Assembly: GCA_020637515.1 (NCBI GenBank) | Contig: JACKKG010000001.1 | Location: 3,130,501-3,194,500, forward strand | Source of the DNA: Rhodobacter sp. | GTDB taxonomy: Bacteria > Pseudomonadota > Alphaproteobacteria > Rhodobacterales > Rhodobacteraceae | Direction: 5' to 3' | Length of the DNA: 64,000 nt | Program-made: the position numbers and the translations under genes | Notes under the pieces: generated by a model | What the model saw: only the letters and a program-made list of their open reading frames with translations | Database searches by the model: none | What the model was told of the DNA's origin: nothing | Part shown: one piece after another, positions 39,595 through 48,325 of the stretch | Layout of the letters: each line of letters begins with the position of its first letter | Numbering within the stretch: position 1 is the first letter of the stretch

Positions 39595-39963
39595 ATGCGT
39601 AACGCGGCGCTGGTGTTGGGAATCACGGGGGGGCTGATCGCCATGCTGATCGGGTTCTTCAGCTATGGCTACACGGTGGTCGCCGAAAACCACGCCGAGG
39701 TGAACCAGCTGTTCGGGCCGGTGAGCAACGTGCAACTGATCCGCCTGGCCAGCTTCGCCGCACCCGTCCTGGCGATCGCCGGCGGCGCGATGGCGCGGGT
39801 GCGCGCGCTGTGGGGCGGTGTCCTGCTGCTGATCGCGGCGGCGCTGATCTACGTCGCCTTCGGCTTTGGCGTCTTCACGATGTTCCCGTTGGGCTTTTGC
39901 GTGCTGGGCGGCGTTCTGGCGATCGCCGCCGGCAAACCGGACGAGCCCAAGGCCCATTTCTGA
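39595..39963 (+). CDS. Small integral membrane protein (hypothetical)
   Basis: A 122 aa protein with four predicted membrane helices (ALVLGITGGLIAMLIGFFSYGY, LIRLASFAAPVLAIAGGA, ALWGGVLLLIAAALIYVAF, GFCVLGGVLAIAAG). The start at 39595 has GGAGGG 8 bp upstream. It resembles the DUF4064-type small membrane proteins, but I cannot name the family with confidence. It follows the HTH regulator gene by 77 bp. Confidence 0.65.
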   Translation: MRNAALVLGITGGLIAMLIGFFSYGYTVVAENHAEVNQLFGPVSNVQLIRLASFAAPVLAIAGGAMARVRALWGGVLLLIAAALIYVAFGFGVFTMFPLGFCVLGGVLAIAAGKPDEPKAHF

Positions 39964-40041
39964 CGACCCGCGCGCCGACGAGCCCCGCGGGTTCGCGTAC
40001 CGTAAGGTGCGTGCTAGCACGCACCCTACCATGCACCCTGA

Positions 40042-41631
40042 TCAGACCGCGTCCAGCACGCGGCTGGCATCAAAGGCCCCCAGCGCGCCCGTCACCGTGC
40101 CCCGCGCCGCGCCCAGCCGGGTCGCCAGCCATTCGCCCGCCAGGGGGCTGTCGGCCAGCATCACCGCGCCCGTCAGCAACGTCGCCAGGGATTCCGCGAA
40201 CCAGCGCGCCTCGGCCTCGAGCGGCAGCCCCGGCCAACGGTCCCGGTGCGCCGCCAGTGCCGCGTCAAACCGCGCATCGAGGCCGCGCGCCGCGTCGAGA
40301 CGCGCGGCCACCTGTGCCGCCGCCTCGGGGTCCTTGACCATCGTGCGCAGGATATCCAGGCAGATCACGTTCCCCGACCCTTCCCAGATCGAGTTGAGCG
40401 GCGCCTCGCGGTAGAGCATCGGCATCGGCGTGTCCTCGACATAGCCCATGCCGCCCAGGCACTCCATGCACTCGTAAATCATGCCCGGCGCGCGCTTGTT
40501 CGACAGGAATTTGGCCAGCGCGACCGAGAGCCGCGCATAGGGTCGGCGCGCGGGGTCGTCAAAGGCCCGCGCCACATCCAGGGCCAGCAAGAGCGCCGCC
40601 TCGGCTTCCAGCGCCAGGTCGGCCAGCACCGCGCGCATCAGCGGTTGGTCGATCAGCCGCTTCTGGAACGCCGAGCGGCCGCGCGCCCAGGTCACGGCCT
40701 CGGACAGCGCGGCGCGCATCAGCCCGGCCGGCGCCATCGCCGTGTCCAGCCGCGTGTGATGCACCATCTCGATGATCGTCTGCACCCCGCGCCCGGGCGC
40801 GCCCAGCCGGTGGGCATAGGTGCCCTCGTATTCGATCTCGGACGAGGCGTTGGCCTTGTTGCCCAGCTTGTCCTTCAGCCTGAGGATGGTGAAGGGGTTG
40901 CGCGTGTCGTCGGGCAACCAGCGCGGCACCAGAAAACAGGTCAGCCCCTCGGGCAGTTGCGCCAGCGTCAGGAAACCGTCGCACATCGGCGCCGAACAGA
41001 ACCACTTGTGTCCATGCAGGCGGTAGCCCTCGCCGTCCGGAACGGCGACCGTGCCGTTCGCCCGCACGTCGGACCCACCCTGCTTTTCCGTCATCGCCAT
41101 GCCCAGCGTCGCCGCGCCCTTGCGATCGACCGAGACGCGCGCGGGGTCATAGGCGGGCGCGGTCAGCCGGGGCGTCCACAGCGCGGCCAGCACCGGGTCT
41201 GCCTGCAACGCGGGCACTCCCGCATAGGTCATCGTCATGGGGCAGCACACCCCCGGCTCGACCTGGCTCATCATGTAATTGATCGCCGCGTGCCGCAGGT
41301 GGCTGCCGCTGCCGTCCCAGGCGGTCGCGGCATAGCCGGCCTCGAGCCCCAGCGCCATCAACCGGTGATAGCCGGGATGGAAATGCACCTCGTCGATGCG
41401 TCGCCCCGAGCGGTCAAAGGTCCTGAGTTCGGGCAGCCGGGTCTGCGCGTCGCGCGCCGCCTCGCGGATCCCGGCCGACCCCAGCGCCCGGCCCAGCGCC
41501 GCCAGCCCCGCGTCCTCGCCCAGCGCCCGGCGCAAGCTGGCGTCCCCGGCCCAGGGATCGCGCGCCGGCATGGCGGGCTGGTTGAACACCTCGTGCGTTC
41601 CAAGGTCGCTGCGCGGCGCCGCGTCGGTCAT
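40042..41631 (-). CDS. AidB-like acyl-CoA dehydrogenase
   Basis: A 529 aa flavoprotein, longer than ordinary acyl-CoA dehydrogenases and with the AidB layout: N-terminal VFNQPAMPARDPWAGD, then ATLGMAMTEKQGGSDVRAN, HGHKWFCSAPMCDGFLTLAQ and the C-terminal YECMECLGGMGYVEDTPMPMLYREAPLNSIWEGSGNVICLDILR. AidB homologues are induced in the adaptive response to alkylation in E. coli and bind DNA; the enzyme substrate is uncertain. ATG 41631 is preceded by GGAGGAA. No ada gene is adjacent. Confidence 0.88.
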   Translation of the reverse strand: MTDAAPRSDLGTHEVFNQPAMPARDPWAGDASLRRALGEDAGLAALGRALGSAGIREAARDAQTRLPELRTFDRSGRRIDEVHFHPGYHRLMALGLEAGYAATAWDGSGSHLRHAAINYMMSQVEPGVCCPMTMTYAGVPALQADPVLAALWTPRLTAPAYDPARVSVDRKGAATLGMAMTEKQGGSDVRANGTVAVPDGEGYRLHGHKWFCSAPMCDGFLTLAQLPEGLTCFLVPRWLPDDTRNPFTILRLKDKLGNKANASSEIEYEGTYAHRLGAPGRGVQTIIEMVHHTRLDTAMAPAGLMRAALSEAVTWARGRSAFQKRLIDQPLMRAVLADLALEAEAALLLALDVARAFDDPARRPYARLSVALAKFLSNKRAPGMIYECMECLGGMGYVEDTPMPMLYREAPLNSIWEGSGNVICLDILRTMVKDPEAAAQVAARLDAARGLDARFDAALAAHRDRWPGLPLEAEARWFAESLATLLTGAVMLADSPLAGEWLATRLGAARGTVTGALGAFDASRVLDAV

Positions 41632-41777
41632 GGCTTCCTCCATTTTGACCCAGCCTGTCCCCCCGACCCCGAGTCGGGCAAGCGTGACCCCGCGTCGCGG
41701 TCTTTCCTTGTCCGCCGCTCTGTGGCAGGATGCGTCCAGGGCCCGACAGAGGCCGCCCCAAGGTGACGAGCAGTCCC

Positions 41778-42074
41778 ATGCAACGCAAACGCCCTCGCTT
41801 CGGGCCGGTTCTTTATTATGCGATCGCCGGAACCTTCGGCGCGTATCTCACCTTTTCCGCCGTTCAGGGCGAATACGGGCTCTTGCACCGCATCCAGATC
41901 GAGGCCGACGCCGCCCAGTTGCGCGCCGAGCGCGACCGCCTGGCCGGCGAACTGTCGGTGCTGGAAAACGACACCCACCGCCTGTCCGACCAATACCTCG
42001 ACCTCGATCTGCTGGATCAGCAGGCGCGCGAGGTCCTGGGCTATGTCCGCGCCGACGAGATCGTCCTGCGCTGA
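41778..42074 (+). CDS. ftsB: Septum formation initiator FtsB/DivIC
   Basis: A 98 aa bitopic protein. A short basic N-terminus (MQRKRPRFG) precedes one membrane helix (PVLYYAIAGTFGAYLTFSAV), then a periplasmic coiled coil (LLHRIQIEADAAQLRAERDRLAGELSVLENDTHRL) and a C-terminal LLDQQAREVLGYVRADEIVL. In the divisome it joins FtsL and FtsQ. ftsB upstream of pdhA is a common alphaproteobacterial arrangement. Confidence 0.87.
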   Translation: MQRKRPRFGPVLYYAIAGTFGAYLTFSAVQGEYGLLHRIQIEADAAQLRAERDRLAGELSVLENDTHRLSDQYLDLDLLDQQAREVLGYVRADEIVLR

Positions 42075-42175
42075 GCCCGCCCCCAAAGGCCCCTCCGACC
42101 CGGCCCCGCCCTTGCGACGGCGGGCGCCCCGGCGCGCCAGATTCTGTCTCGCAATTTCGGCGGTCTTGGTGTAGA

Positions 42176-42199
42176 GAATGGTTTAGCCTTAAACTATTC
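42176..42199. promoter_or_regulatory. 24-bp palindrome upstream of pdhA, candidate operator
   Basis: The left arm GAATGGTTTA (42176-42185) and right arm TAAACTATTC (42190-42199) pair at nine of ten positions plus one G:T. The centre is GCCT. It starts 49 bp before the pdhA ATG, in the only AT-rich part of the 150 bp gap after ftsB. It is likely an operator for a regulator of pyruvate dehydrogenase, or overlaps the promoter; the protein is unknown. Confidence 0.6.
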
Positions 42200-42224
42200 T
42201 TCACGCGACCAGGGAGGAGCCCCG

Positions 42225-43214
42225 ATGGCTGCACGGAAACCGGCGGAGAAATCAAACGTATCCGCAGAGGAATTGCTGAAATACTACCGCGAGATGCTGT
42301 TGATCCGCCGATTCGAGGAAAAGGCCGGCCAGCTTTACGGCATGGGGCTGATCGGGGGCTTCTGCCACCTGTATATCGGCCAGGAAGCGGTCGTCGTCGG
42401 TCTGGAAGCCGCCGCCAAGGATGGCGACAAGCGCATCACCTCGTATCGTGACCACGGCCACATGCTGGTCGCCGGCATGGACCCCAAGGGCGTCATGGCC
42501 GAGCTGACCGGCCGCATCGGCGGCTATTCCAGGGGCAAGGGCGGCTCGATGCACATGTTCAGCCGCGAGAAGCATTTCTACGGCGGCCACGGCATCGTCG
42601 GCGCGCAGGTGCCGCTGGGCACGGGGCTGGCCTTTTCGGACAAGTATCGCGGCAACGACAACGTCACCTTTGTCTATTTCGGCGACGGCGCGGCCAACCA
42701 GGGCCAGGTCTACGAAAGCTACAACATGGCCGAGCTGTGGAACCTGCCGGTCGTCTATGTGATCGAGAACAACCAATACGCCATGGGCACCTCGACCAAG
42801 CGGGCGACGAAATCGCCGAACCTGTGGGAACGCGGCGCCGCCTATGGCATCAAGGGCGAGATGGTGGATGGCATGGACGTGCTGGCGGTGAAAGCGGCCG
42901 CCGAAAAGGCCGTCGCCGTGTGCCGCGCGGGCGACGGGCCGTATATCCTGGAAATGATGACTTATCGCTACCGTGGGCATTCGATGTCCGATCCGGCCAA
43001 GTATCGCACCCGCGAGGAAGTGCAGAAGATGCGCGAGGAACGCGACGCCATCGAGCGGGTGCGCGAGCTGCTGCTGTCCAGCGGCCAGGCCACGGACGAG
43101 GCGCTGAAGGCCATCGACAAGGAAATCAAGGCTGTCGTCAACGAGGCCGCCGATTTCTCCAAGGAAAGCCCCGAGCCGGATACCGCCGAGCTCTGGACCG
43201 ATATCTACGCCTGA
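42225..43214 (+). CDS. pdhA: Pyruvate dehydrogenase E1 component subunit alpha
   Basis: A 329 aa E1-alpha subunit. MLLIRRFEEKAGQLYGMGLIGGFCHLYIGQEAV is the N-terminal signature; the TPP-binding motif is YFGDGAANQGQVYESYNMAELWNLPVVYVIENN (GDG...NN, near 155-190); and the phosphorylation-loop-like YRYRGHSMSDPAKYRTREE is conserved. GGGAGGAG precedes the start. With PdhB it decarboxylates pyruvate and reductively acetylates lipoyl groups. First gene of pdhABC. Confidence 0.97.
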   Translation: MAARKPAEKSNVSAEELLKYYREMLLIRRFEEKAGQLYGMGLIGGFCHLYIGQEAVVVGLEAAAKDGDKRITSYRDHGHMLVAGMDPKGVMAELTGRIGGYSRGKGGSMHMFSREKHFYGGHGIVGAQVPLGTGLAFSDKYRGNDNVTFVYFGDGAANQGQVYESYNMAELWNLPVVYVIENNQYAMGTSTKRATKSPNLWERGAAYGIKGEMVDGMDVLAVKAAAEKAVAVCRAGDGPYILEMMTYRYRGHSMSDPAKYRTREEVQKMREERDAIERVRELLLSSGQATDEALKAIDKEIKAVVNEAADFSKESPEPDTAELWTDIYA

Positions 43215-43226
43215 GGGAGGACCAAG

Positions 43227-44591
43227 ATGGCAACGCAGATCCTGATGCCCGCCCTCTCGCCGACGATGGAAGAGGGCACGCTGGCGAAATGGCTGGTCAA
43301 AGAGGGCGACACCGTCACCTCGGGCATGATCATCGCCGAGATCGAGACCGACAAGGCGACGATGGAATTCGAGGCCGTGGATGAAGGCACGGTCGGCAAG
43401 ATCCTGATCGCCGAGGGCACCGAGGGGGTCAAGGTCAACACCCCCATCGCCGTGCTGGTCGAAGAGGGCGAAAGCGCCGACGCCGTGGCGGCCCCCGCCC
43501 CCGTCGAAGCGCCCAGGTCCGCCCCCTCGGTCGCCACCGCCGCCGCCGCACCCACCGCGCCGGCACCCGTCGCCGCGCCCGTCGAACCCGACTGGCCCGC
43601 CGGCACCGCGATGAAGTCGATGACCGTGCGCGAGGCCCTGCGCGAAGCCATGGCCGAGGAAATGCGCGGTAACGAGGCCGTTTTCCTCATGGGCGAGGAA
43701 GTCGGCGAATACCAGGGGGCCTACAAGATCAGCCAGGGCCTGCTGGACGAATTCGGCGCGCGCCGCGTGATCGACACCCCGATCACCGAGGCCGGGTTCG
43801 CCGGCCTCGCCGTGGGCGCCGCCTGGGGCGGTCTGAACCCGATCGTCGAGTTCATGACCTTCAACTTTGCCATGCAGGCCATCGACCACATCATCAACTC
43901 GGCCGCAAAGACCAACTACATGTCGGGCGGGCAACTGCCCTGCCCCATCGTGTTCCGGGGGCCGAACGGGGCCGCCGCCCGCGTGGGCGCGCAGCACAGC
44001 CAGGATTACGCCGCCTGGTATTCGCACGTTCCGGGGCTGAAGGTGGTGATGCCCTACACCGCCGCCGACGCCAAGGGCCTGCTGAAATCCGCGATCCGCG
44101 ATCCGAACCCGGTGATCGTGCTGGAGAACGAGATCCTCTATGGTCGCAGCTTCGAAGTGCCGGATCTGCCCGATTTCACCGTGCCGATCGGCAAGGCCCG
44201 GATCGCGCGCGCGGGCAAGGACGTGACCATCGTCAGCTTCGGCATCGGCATGACCTATGCGCTCGAGGCGGCCGAACGACTGGCGGCCGATGGCATCGAC
44301 GCCGAGGTGATCGACCTGCGCACGATCCGGCCCATGGACACGGCGACGATCCTCGCCTCGGTGCGCAAGACGAACCGGCTGGTCACGGTCGAGGAAGGCT
44401 TCCCGCAATCCTCGGTCGGGAATTACATTTCCGCCGTGGTCATGCAGCAAGCCTTTGACTGGCTGGATGCGCCGGTTCTCAACCTGTGCGGCAAGGACGT
44501 GCCCATGCCCTATGCCGCGAACCTCGAAAAGCTGGCGCTGGTGACGACCGACGAGGTCGTGGCCGCCGTCAAGCAAGTCACCTATCGCTGA
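43227..44591 (+). CDS. pdhB: Pyruvate dehydrogenase E1 component subunit beta with N-terminal lipoyl domain
   Basis: A 454 aa protein. Residues 1-78 are a lipoyl domain with the lipoylated Lys in ETDKATMEFEA, followed by an Ala/Pro linker (about 85-125), then the E1-beta catalytic domain (about 130-454: MTVREALREAMAEEMRGNEAVFLMGEEVGEYQGAYKIS, VEEGFPQSSVGNYISAVV). The extra lipoyl domain on E1-beta is known in alphaproteobacteria. It is nearly identical in DNA to the lipoyl domain of pdhC. It lies 12 bp after pdhA. Confidence 0.97.
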   Translation: MATQILMPALSPTMEEGTLAKWLVKEGDTVTSGMIIAEIETDKATMEFEAVDEGTVGKILIAEGTEGVKVNTPIAVLVEEGESADAVAAPAPVEAPRSAPSVATAAAAPTAPAPVAAPVEPDWPAGTAMKSMTVREALREAMAEEMRGNEAVFLMGEEVGEYQGAYKISQGLLDEFGARRVIDTPITEAGFAGLAVGAAWGGLNPIVEFMTFNFAMQAIDHIINSAAKTNYMSGGQLPCPIVFRGPNGAAARVGAQHSQDYAAWYSHVPGLKVVMPYTAADAKGLLKSAIRDPNPVIVLENEILYGRSFEVPDLPDFTVPIGKARIARAGKDVTIVSFGIGMTYALEAAERLAADGIDAEVIDLRTIRPMDTATILASVRKTNRLVTVEEGFPQSSVGNYISAVVMQQAFDWLDAPVLNLCGKDVPMPYAANLEKLALVTTDEVVAAVKQVTYR

Positions 44592-44601
44592 GGAGGCGTC
44601 G

Positions 44602-45930
44602 ATGCCCGTGGAAATCCTGATGCCCGCGCTCTCGCCCACGATGGAGGAGGGGACGCTGGCGAAATGGCTGGTCAAGGAGGGCGACAGCGTCACCTCGGGC
44701 CAGGTCATCGCCGAGATCGAGACCGACAAGGCGACGATGGAATTCGAGGCCGTGGATGAAGGCACGGTCGGCAAGATCGTGATCGCCGAGGGCACCGAGG
44801 GGGTCAAGGTCAACACCCTGATCGCCGTGCTGCTGGAAGAGGGCGAAAGCGCCGCCGACATCGGCACCGCCAAGCCCGCCGCAACCCCGGCCAGGACCGA
44901 GGCCGCCACCGCCGAGGCCCCCTTGGCGGCGGCCCGGGCCACGCCGGCGCCGGCCGCCGCCGCCCCGGGCGGCACGCGGGTTTTCGCGACGCCCCTCGCC
45001 CGCCGGATCGCCGCGGAAAAGGGCCTGGACCTGAGCACCATCGCCGGTTCGGGGCCGCATGGCCGCATCGTCAAGGCCGATCTCGAGGGCGCGACCACCG
45101 CGCCCCGGTCGGCCGCCCCCGCCACGACCGCCTCGGCTGGGTCGGCGCCCATGGCCCCCGCGCCCACAGCCGCAGCGCCCAAGGCAGCGCTCGCCACGGG
45201 CGCCGACGCGAACACCGTGATGAAGATGTTCGAGGGCCGCGCCTTTGACGAGGTCAAGCTGGACGGGATGCGCAAGACCGTCGCCGCCCGCCTGACCGAG
45301 GCCAAGCAGACGATCCCGCATTTCTACCTGCGCCGCTCGGTGCAGCTGGATGCGCTCATGGCGTTCCGCGCGCAACTGAACGGCCAGCTCGAAAGCCGGG
45401 GCGTGAAGCTGTCGGTGAACGACTTCATCATCAAGGCCTGCGCCATGGCCCTGCAAAAGGTGCCGGACGCGAATGCCGTATGGGCCGCGGACCGCATCCT
45501 GCGGCTGAAGCCCTCGGATGTGGCCGTCGCTGTGGCGATCGACGGCGGGCTGTTCACGCCGGTGCTGAAGGACGCGCACCACAAGTCGCTCTCGGCCCTG
45601 TCGGCCGAGATGAAGGACCTCGCCGCCCGCGCCCGCGCGCGAAAGCTGGCACCGCATGAATACCTCGGCGGCAGCTTCGCGATCTCGAACCTGGGGATGT
45701 ATGGGATCGAGAATTTCGATGCCGTCATCAACCCGCCGCACGGCTCGATCCTGGCGGTCGGCGCAGGGATCAAGCAGCCGGTGGTCAAGCCGGACGGCAC
45801 GATCGGCGTGGCGACGGTGATGTCGATGACCCTGTCTGTCGATCACCGCGTGATCGACGGCGCGCTGGGGGCGGATTTCCTGGCCGCGATCATCGAGAAC
45901 CTGGAAAACCCCATGGCCATGCTGGCCTGA
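44602..45930 (+). CDS. pdhC: Pyruvate dehydrogenase E2, dihydrolipoamide acetyltransferase
   Basis: A 442 aa E2 core protein. It has one lipoyl domain (1-78, lysine in TDKATME), an Ala/Pro linker, a peripheral subunit-binding domain (VFATPLARRIAAEKGLDLSTIAGSGPHGRIVKADLE, about 130-165), a second linker and the catalytic domain (about 215-442) with the C-terminal active-site SVDHRVIDGALGADFL, where His is catalytic. It starts 10 bp after pdhB. The E3 (lpd) gene is not adjacent in this window. Confidence 0.97.
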   Translation: MPVEILMPALSPTMEEGTLAKWLVKEGDSVTSGQVIAEIETDKATMEFEAVDEGTVGKIVIAEGTEGVKVNTLIAVLLEEGESAADIGTAKPAATPARTEAATAEAPLAAARATPAPAAAAPGGTRVFATPLARRIAAEKGLDLSTIAGSGPHGRIVKADLEGATTAPRSAAPATTASAGSAPMAPAPTAAAPKAALATGADANTVMKMFEGRAFDEVKLDGMRKTVAARLTEAKQTIPHFYLRRSVQLDALMAFRAQLNGQLESRGVKLSVNDFIIKACAMALQKVPDANAVWAADRILRLKPSDVAVAVAIDGGLFTPVLKDAHHKSLSALSAEMKDLAARARARKLAPHEYLGGSFAISNLGMYGIENFDAVINPPHGSILAVGAGIKQPVVKPDGTIGVATVMSMTLSVDHRVIDGALGADFLAAIIENLENPMAMLA

Positions 45931-45939
45931 CGACCCGGT

Positions 45940-45965
45940 CCCGGCCCCTGTCAGCGGGGGCCGGG
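45940..45965 (+). terminator. GC-rich hairpin after pdhC
   Basis: CCCGGCCCC (45940-45948) pairs perfectly with GGGGCCGGG (45957-45965) just after the pdhC stop. There is no U-tract, so this may be a transcript-stabilising or factor-dependent end rather than a classical intrinsic terminator. Confidence 0.5.
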
Positions 45966-46016
45966 GCGCGCATCGATTCCGGTTGCGCCTGTCCGCCGCT
46001 GCGTTAGGCTGGGCGC

Positions 46017-46268
46017 ATGTTCACCATCGAACACGAATTCGACGCCACCGTCATCACCCTCATCGACGAGGGCGAGGCGCCGCTGCACGAAGACGTCGTG
46101 ATCGAAAGCCACGATGGCGGTGCGACCATCAGCCAGATGGACCCCGACACCGAGGAAGTGCTCTACATTCAACTGTCGATGCACCAGTTGAAAGAGCTGA
46201 GCGCGGCGCTGAACCTGCCCGAGGGCGTCTATCGCATCCGCCCGACCGGCAAGGATCAGTCCAGCTGA
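46017..46268 (+). CDS. Small acidic conserved hypothetical protein
   Basis: An 83 aa acidic protein, with no membrane segment or signal peptide and no family that I recognise. The sequence alternates strands (MFTIEHEFDATVITLIDE, DVVIESHDGGATISQM, VLYIQLSMHQLKELSAALNLPEG) and looks like a compact beta-alpha fold. It follows the pdh operon by 86 bp and its 3' end overlaps the convergent DUF167 gene by 13 bp. No clear ribosome site is visible. Confidence 0.6.
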   Translation: MFTIEHEFDATVITLIDEGEAPLHEDVVIESHDGGATISQMDPDTEEVLYIQLSMHQLKELSAALNLPEGVYRIRPTGKDQSS

Positions 46269-46507
46269 AACAGCTTGTCGCGCGCGGTCTGGCCGCGTTT
46301 CAGCGTCAGACGGGTCGGCGCGACGCCCAGCGCCTTGGCCAGAAGCTTTCGCACCGCCTCGTTCGCGCGGCCCTGATCGGCTGGCGCCGTGACCCAGATG
46401 CGCAGCGGGTCGCCGTCTTCGATCGCGTCGCGTTTCGCGCGGGGCGTGGCCCGGACCGCCAGCATCGCGCCCGGCCGGGCACGACCGGACAGGTCCGGCA
46501 GGCTCAT
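46256..46507 (-). CDS. DUF167 (YggU) family protein
   Basis: An 83 aa protein with the DUF167 pattern: LAVRATPRAKRDAIEDGDPLRIWVTAPADQGRANEAVRKLLAKALGVAPTRLTLKRGQTARDK, including the PRA/S and GRAN motifs of the family. This is a small conserved protein of unknown function. The start overlaps the dehydratase stop (ATGA). Confidence 0.87.
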   Translation of the reverse strand: MSLPDLSGRARPGAMLAVRATPRAKRDAIEDGDPLRIWVTAPADQGRANEAVRKLLAKALGVAPTRLTLKRGQTARDKLFQLD

Positions 46508-47454
46508 CCCGCCAACGCCCGCGCCATCATCGCCCGGTCCACGTTCCCGCCCGAGGCCACGGCGATCACCGGCCCGTCGCCCGGTCGGAACAGCGCCGCC
46601 GCCAGCGCCACCGCGCCGCCCGGTTCCAGCACGATCTTCAGCCGGTCATGCGCCAGCGCCATGGCGGCCAGGGCCTCGGCCTCGGTCACGACATGGCCGG
46701 GGCCGCACAGGCGCTTCAGGATCGGCCAGGTCAGATCGCCCGTTTCCGGCGTGATGATCGCGTCGCAGATCGACCCCGCAAGACGGGCGTTGCGCAACCG
46801 TTCGCCCGCGATGAGCGAACGCGCCACATCGTCGAAGCCTTCGGGCTCGACCGGCCGCACGCGCAGGCCCGGCGCGCGCGCCTCGAGCGCCAGCGCGATG
46901 CCCGAGGTCAGCCCCCCGCCGCCGCAGGGCACAAGCACCTCGGCCCCGGTTACCCCGACCTCGGCCGCCTGATCGGCGATCTCCAGCCCGACGGTGCCCT
47001 GCCCGGCAATGACCTCTGCCATGTCGAACGGCTTGACGAGGGTCAGCCCGCGCTCGGCCGCGATCCGGGCGCCCAGCGCATCGCGGTCGGTGGTCGCGCC
47101 GCGGTCATAGGTCACCACCTCGGCCCCCAGCGCGCGGGTGTTGGCAATCTTGATGGCGGGGGCGTCGGCGGGCATCACGATCACCGCCGGAATGCCATGG
47201 CGCTGCGCCGCCAGCGCCACCCCCTGCGCGTGATTGCCCGACGAATAGGCCAGCACGCCCGCCGGTTTCAGCGCCGAAACCGCGTTCCAGCCACCCCGGA
47301 ACTTGAACGACCCGGTGTGTTGCAGGCACTCGGCCTTGACGAACACGGGACGCCCCGCGATCTCGTCCAGAAAGGGCGAGGACAGCAGCGGCGTGCGCCG
47401 CGCATACCCGTCGAGCCGCCGGGCGGCGGCCTCGATCATTGCGATGTCGCTCAT
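46504..47454 (-). CDS. PLP-dependent threonine/serine dehydratase
   Basis: A 316 aa fold-type II PLP enzyme without a C-terminal ACT regulatory domain, so of the catabolic or serine racemase-like size class. The PLP lysine lies in HTGSFKFRGGWNA (about residue 50), SSGNHAQGVALAA follows, and the phosphate-binding loop is PCGGGGLTSG (about 182). It deaminates threonine or serine to the 2-oxoacid. It is co-translated with the hydrolase upstream and DUF167 downstream by 4 bp overlaps on both sides. Confidence 0.9.
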   Translation of the reverse strand: MSDIAMIEAAARRLDGYARRTPLLSSPFLDEIAGRPVFVKAECLQHTGSFKFRGGWNAVSALKPAGVLAYSSGNHAQGVALAAQRHGIPAVIVMPADAPAIKIANTRALGAEVVTYDRGATTDRDALGARIAAERGLTLVKPFDMAEVIAGQGTVGLEIADQAAEVGVTGAEVLVPCGGGGLTSGIALALEARAPGLRVRPVEPEGFDDVARSLIAGERLRNARLAGSICDAIITPETGDLTWPILKRLCGPGHVVTEAEALAAMALAHDRLKIVLEPGGAVALAAALFRPGDGPVIAVASGGNVDRAMMARALAG

Positions 47455-48269
47455 ATCAGCAGACCCAGGAAACGGTGGATGGCGCGCAGCGCCTCGGGTT
47501 CGTCCAGAAAGGGGATGTGGCCGCGGTCGGGCACGACCTCGTAGATCATGTCGGGCGCGCGTTCGGCCATTTCGTCGGCGGTGGCCTGTGTCAGCAGGTC
47601 CGAATTCGCGCCCCGGATCAGCGCCAGCGGTTTGCCCTTGCAGGCCTCGAACAGGGGCCACAGGTCCACCTCGGGCGCCTTCATCGCGGCCAGAAAGGCG
47701 GTGCGCAGCGCGGGGTCGTAGTTGATATCCAGGCCCTGGTCGGTCTCGACATAATGCTTGCGCGCCTCCTCCATCCAGCGGCTGGGGGGCACGTCGAACC
47801 CCTCCATCCGGTGCTCCATCGCGACGGCGGCGGCGGCATGGCTGCGCGCCTCGGGGCGGCGGCCCAGATAGTCCTGGATGCGCGACAGGCCCAGCTTGTC
47901 CACCACCGGGCCGACATCGTTCAGGATCAGCCCGCGCACCCGGTCGGGCGCGGTGGCCGCCAGCACCATGCCGATCAACCCCCCGCGCGAGGTGCCAAGA
48001 ATGGCGACGCTTTCCAGCCCGAGGTGATCCAGCAGAGCGATCACATCCGCCGATTCCTGGGGAATTGTATAGGTTTCGGCCCCGGTCCAGTCGGATTTGC
48101 CGCGCCCACGCGAATCCAGACGGATCATCCGCAGCGGCGGCAGATGCGGCGCGAGATAGTCGAAGTCGCTGCCGTTTCGGGTCAGACCGGGCAGGCACAA
48201 CAGGGGGATTCCGTGCCCCTCGTCGGTATAGAACAGGCTGGCACCATCGGCGGCGGTGAACTTGGGCAT
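47451..48269 (-). CDS. Alpha/beta fold hydrolase
   Basis: A 272 aa alpha/beta hydrolase. The nucleophile serine is in ILGTSRGGLIGM (about residue 95), the oxyanion region is LCLPGLTRNGSDF, and the catalytic histidine is in VPDRGHIPFLDEPEAL. The substrate is unknown. It is first of a coupled three-gene unit with a dehydratase and DUF167. Confidence 0.87.
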   Translation of the reverse strand: MPKFTAADGASLFYTDEGHGIPLLCLPGLTRNGSDFDYLAPHLPPLRMIRLDSRGRGKSDWTGAETYTIPQESADVIALLDHLGLESVAILGTSRGGLIGMVLAATAPDRVRGLILNDVGPVVDKLGLSRIQDYLGRRPEARSHAAAAVAMEHRMEGFDVPPSRWMEEARKHYVETDQGLDINYDPALRTAFLAAMKAPEVDLWPLFEACKGKPLALIRGANSDLLTQATADEMAERAPDMIYEVVPDRGHIPFLDEPEALRAIHRFLGLLI

Positions 48270-48325
48270 GGGGGTCTCTCGCTGTCTTCGCGCACTAGAC
48301 CACGGGCGCGCGGGCGGGGCAAGGA

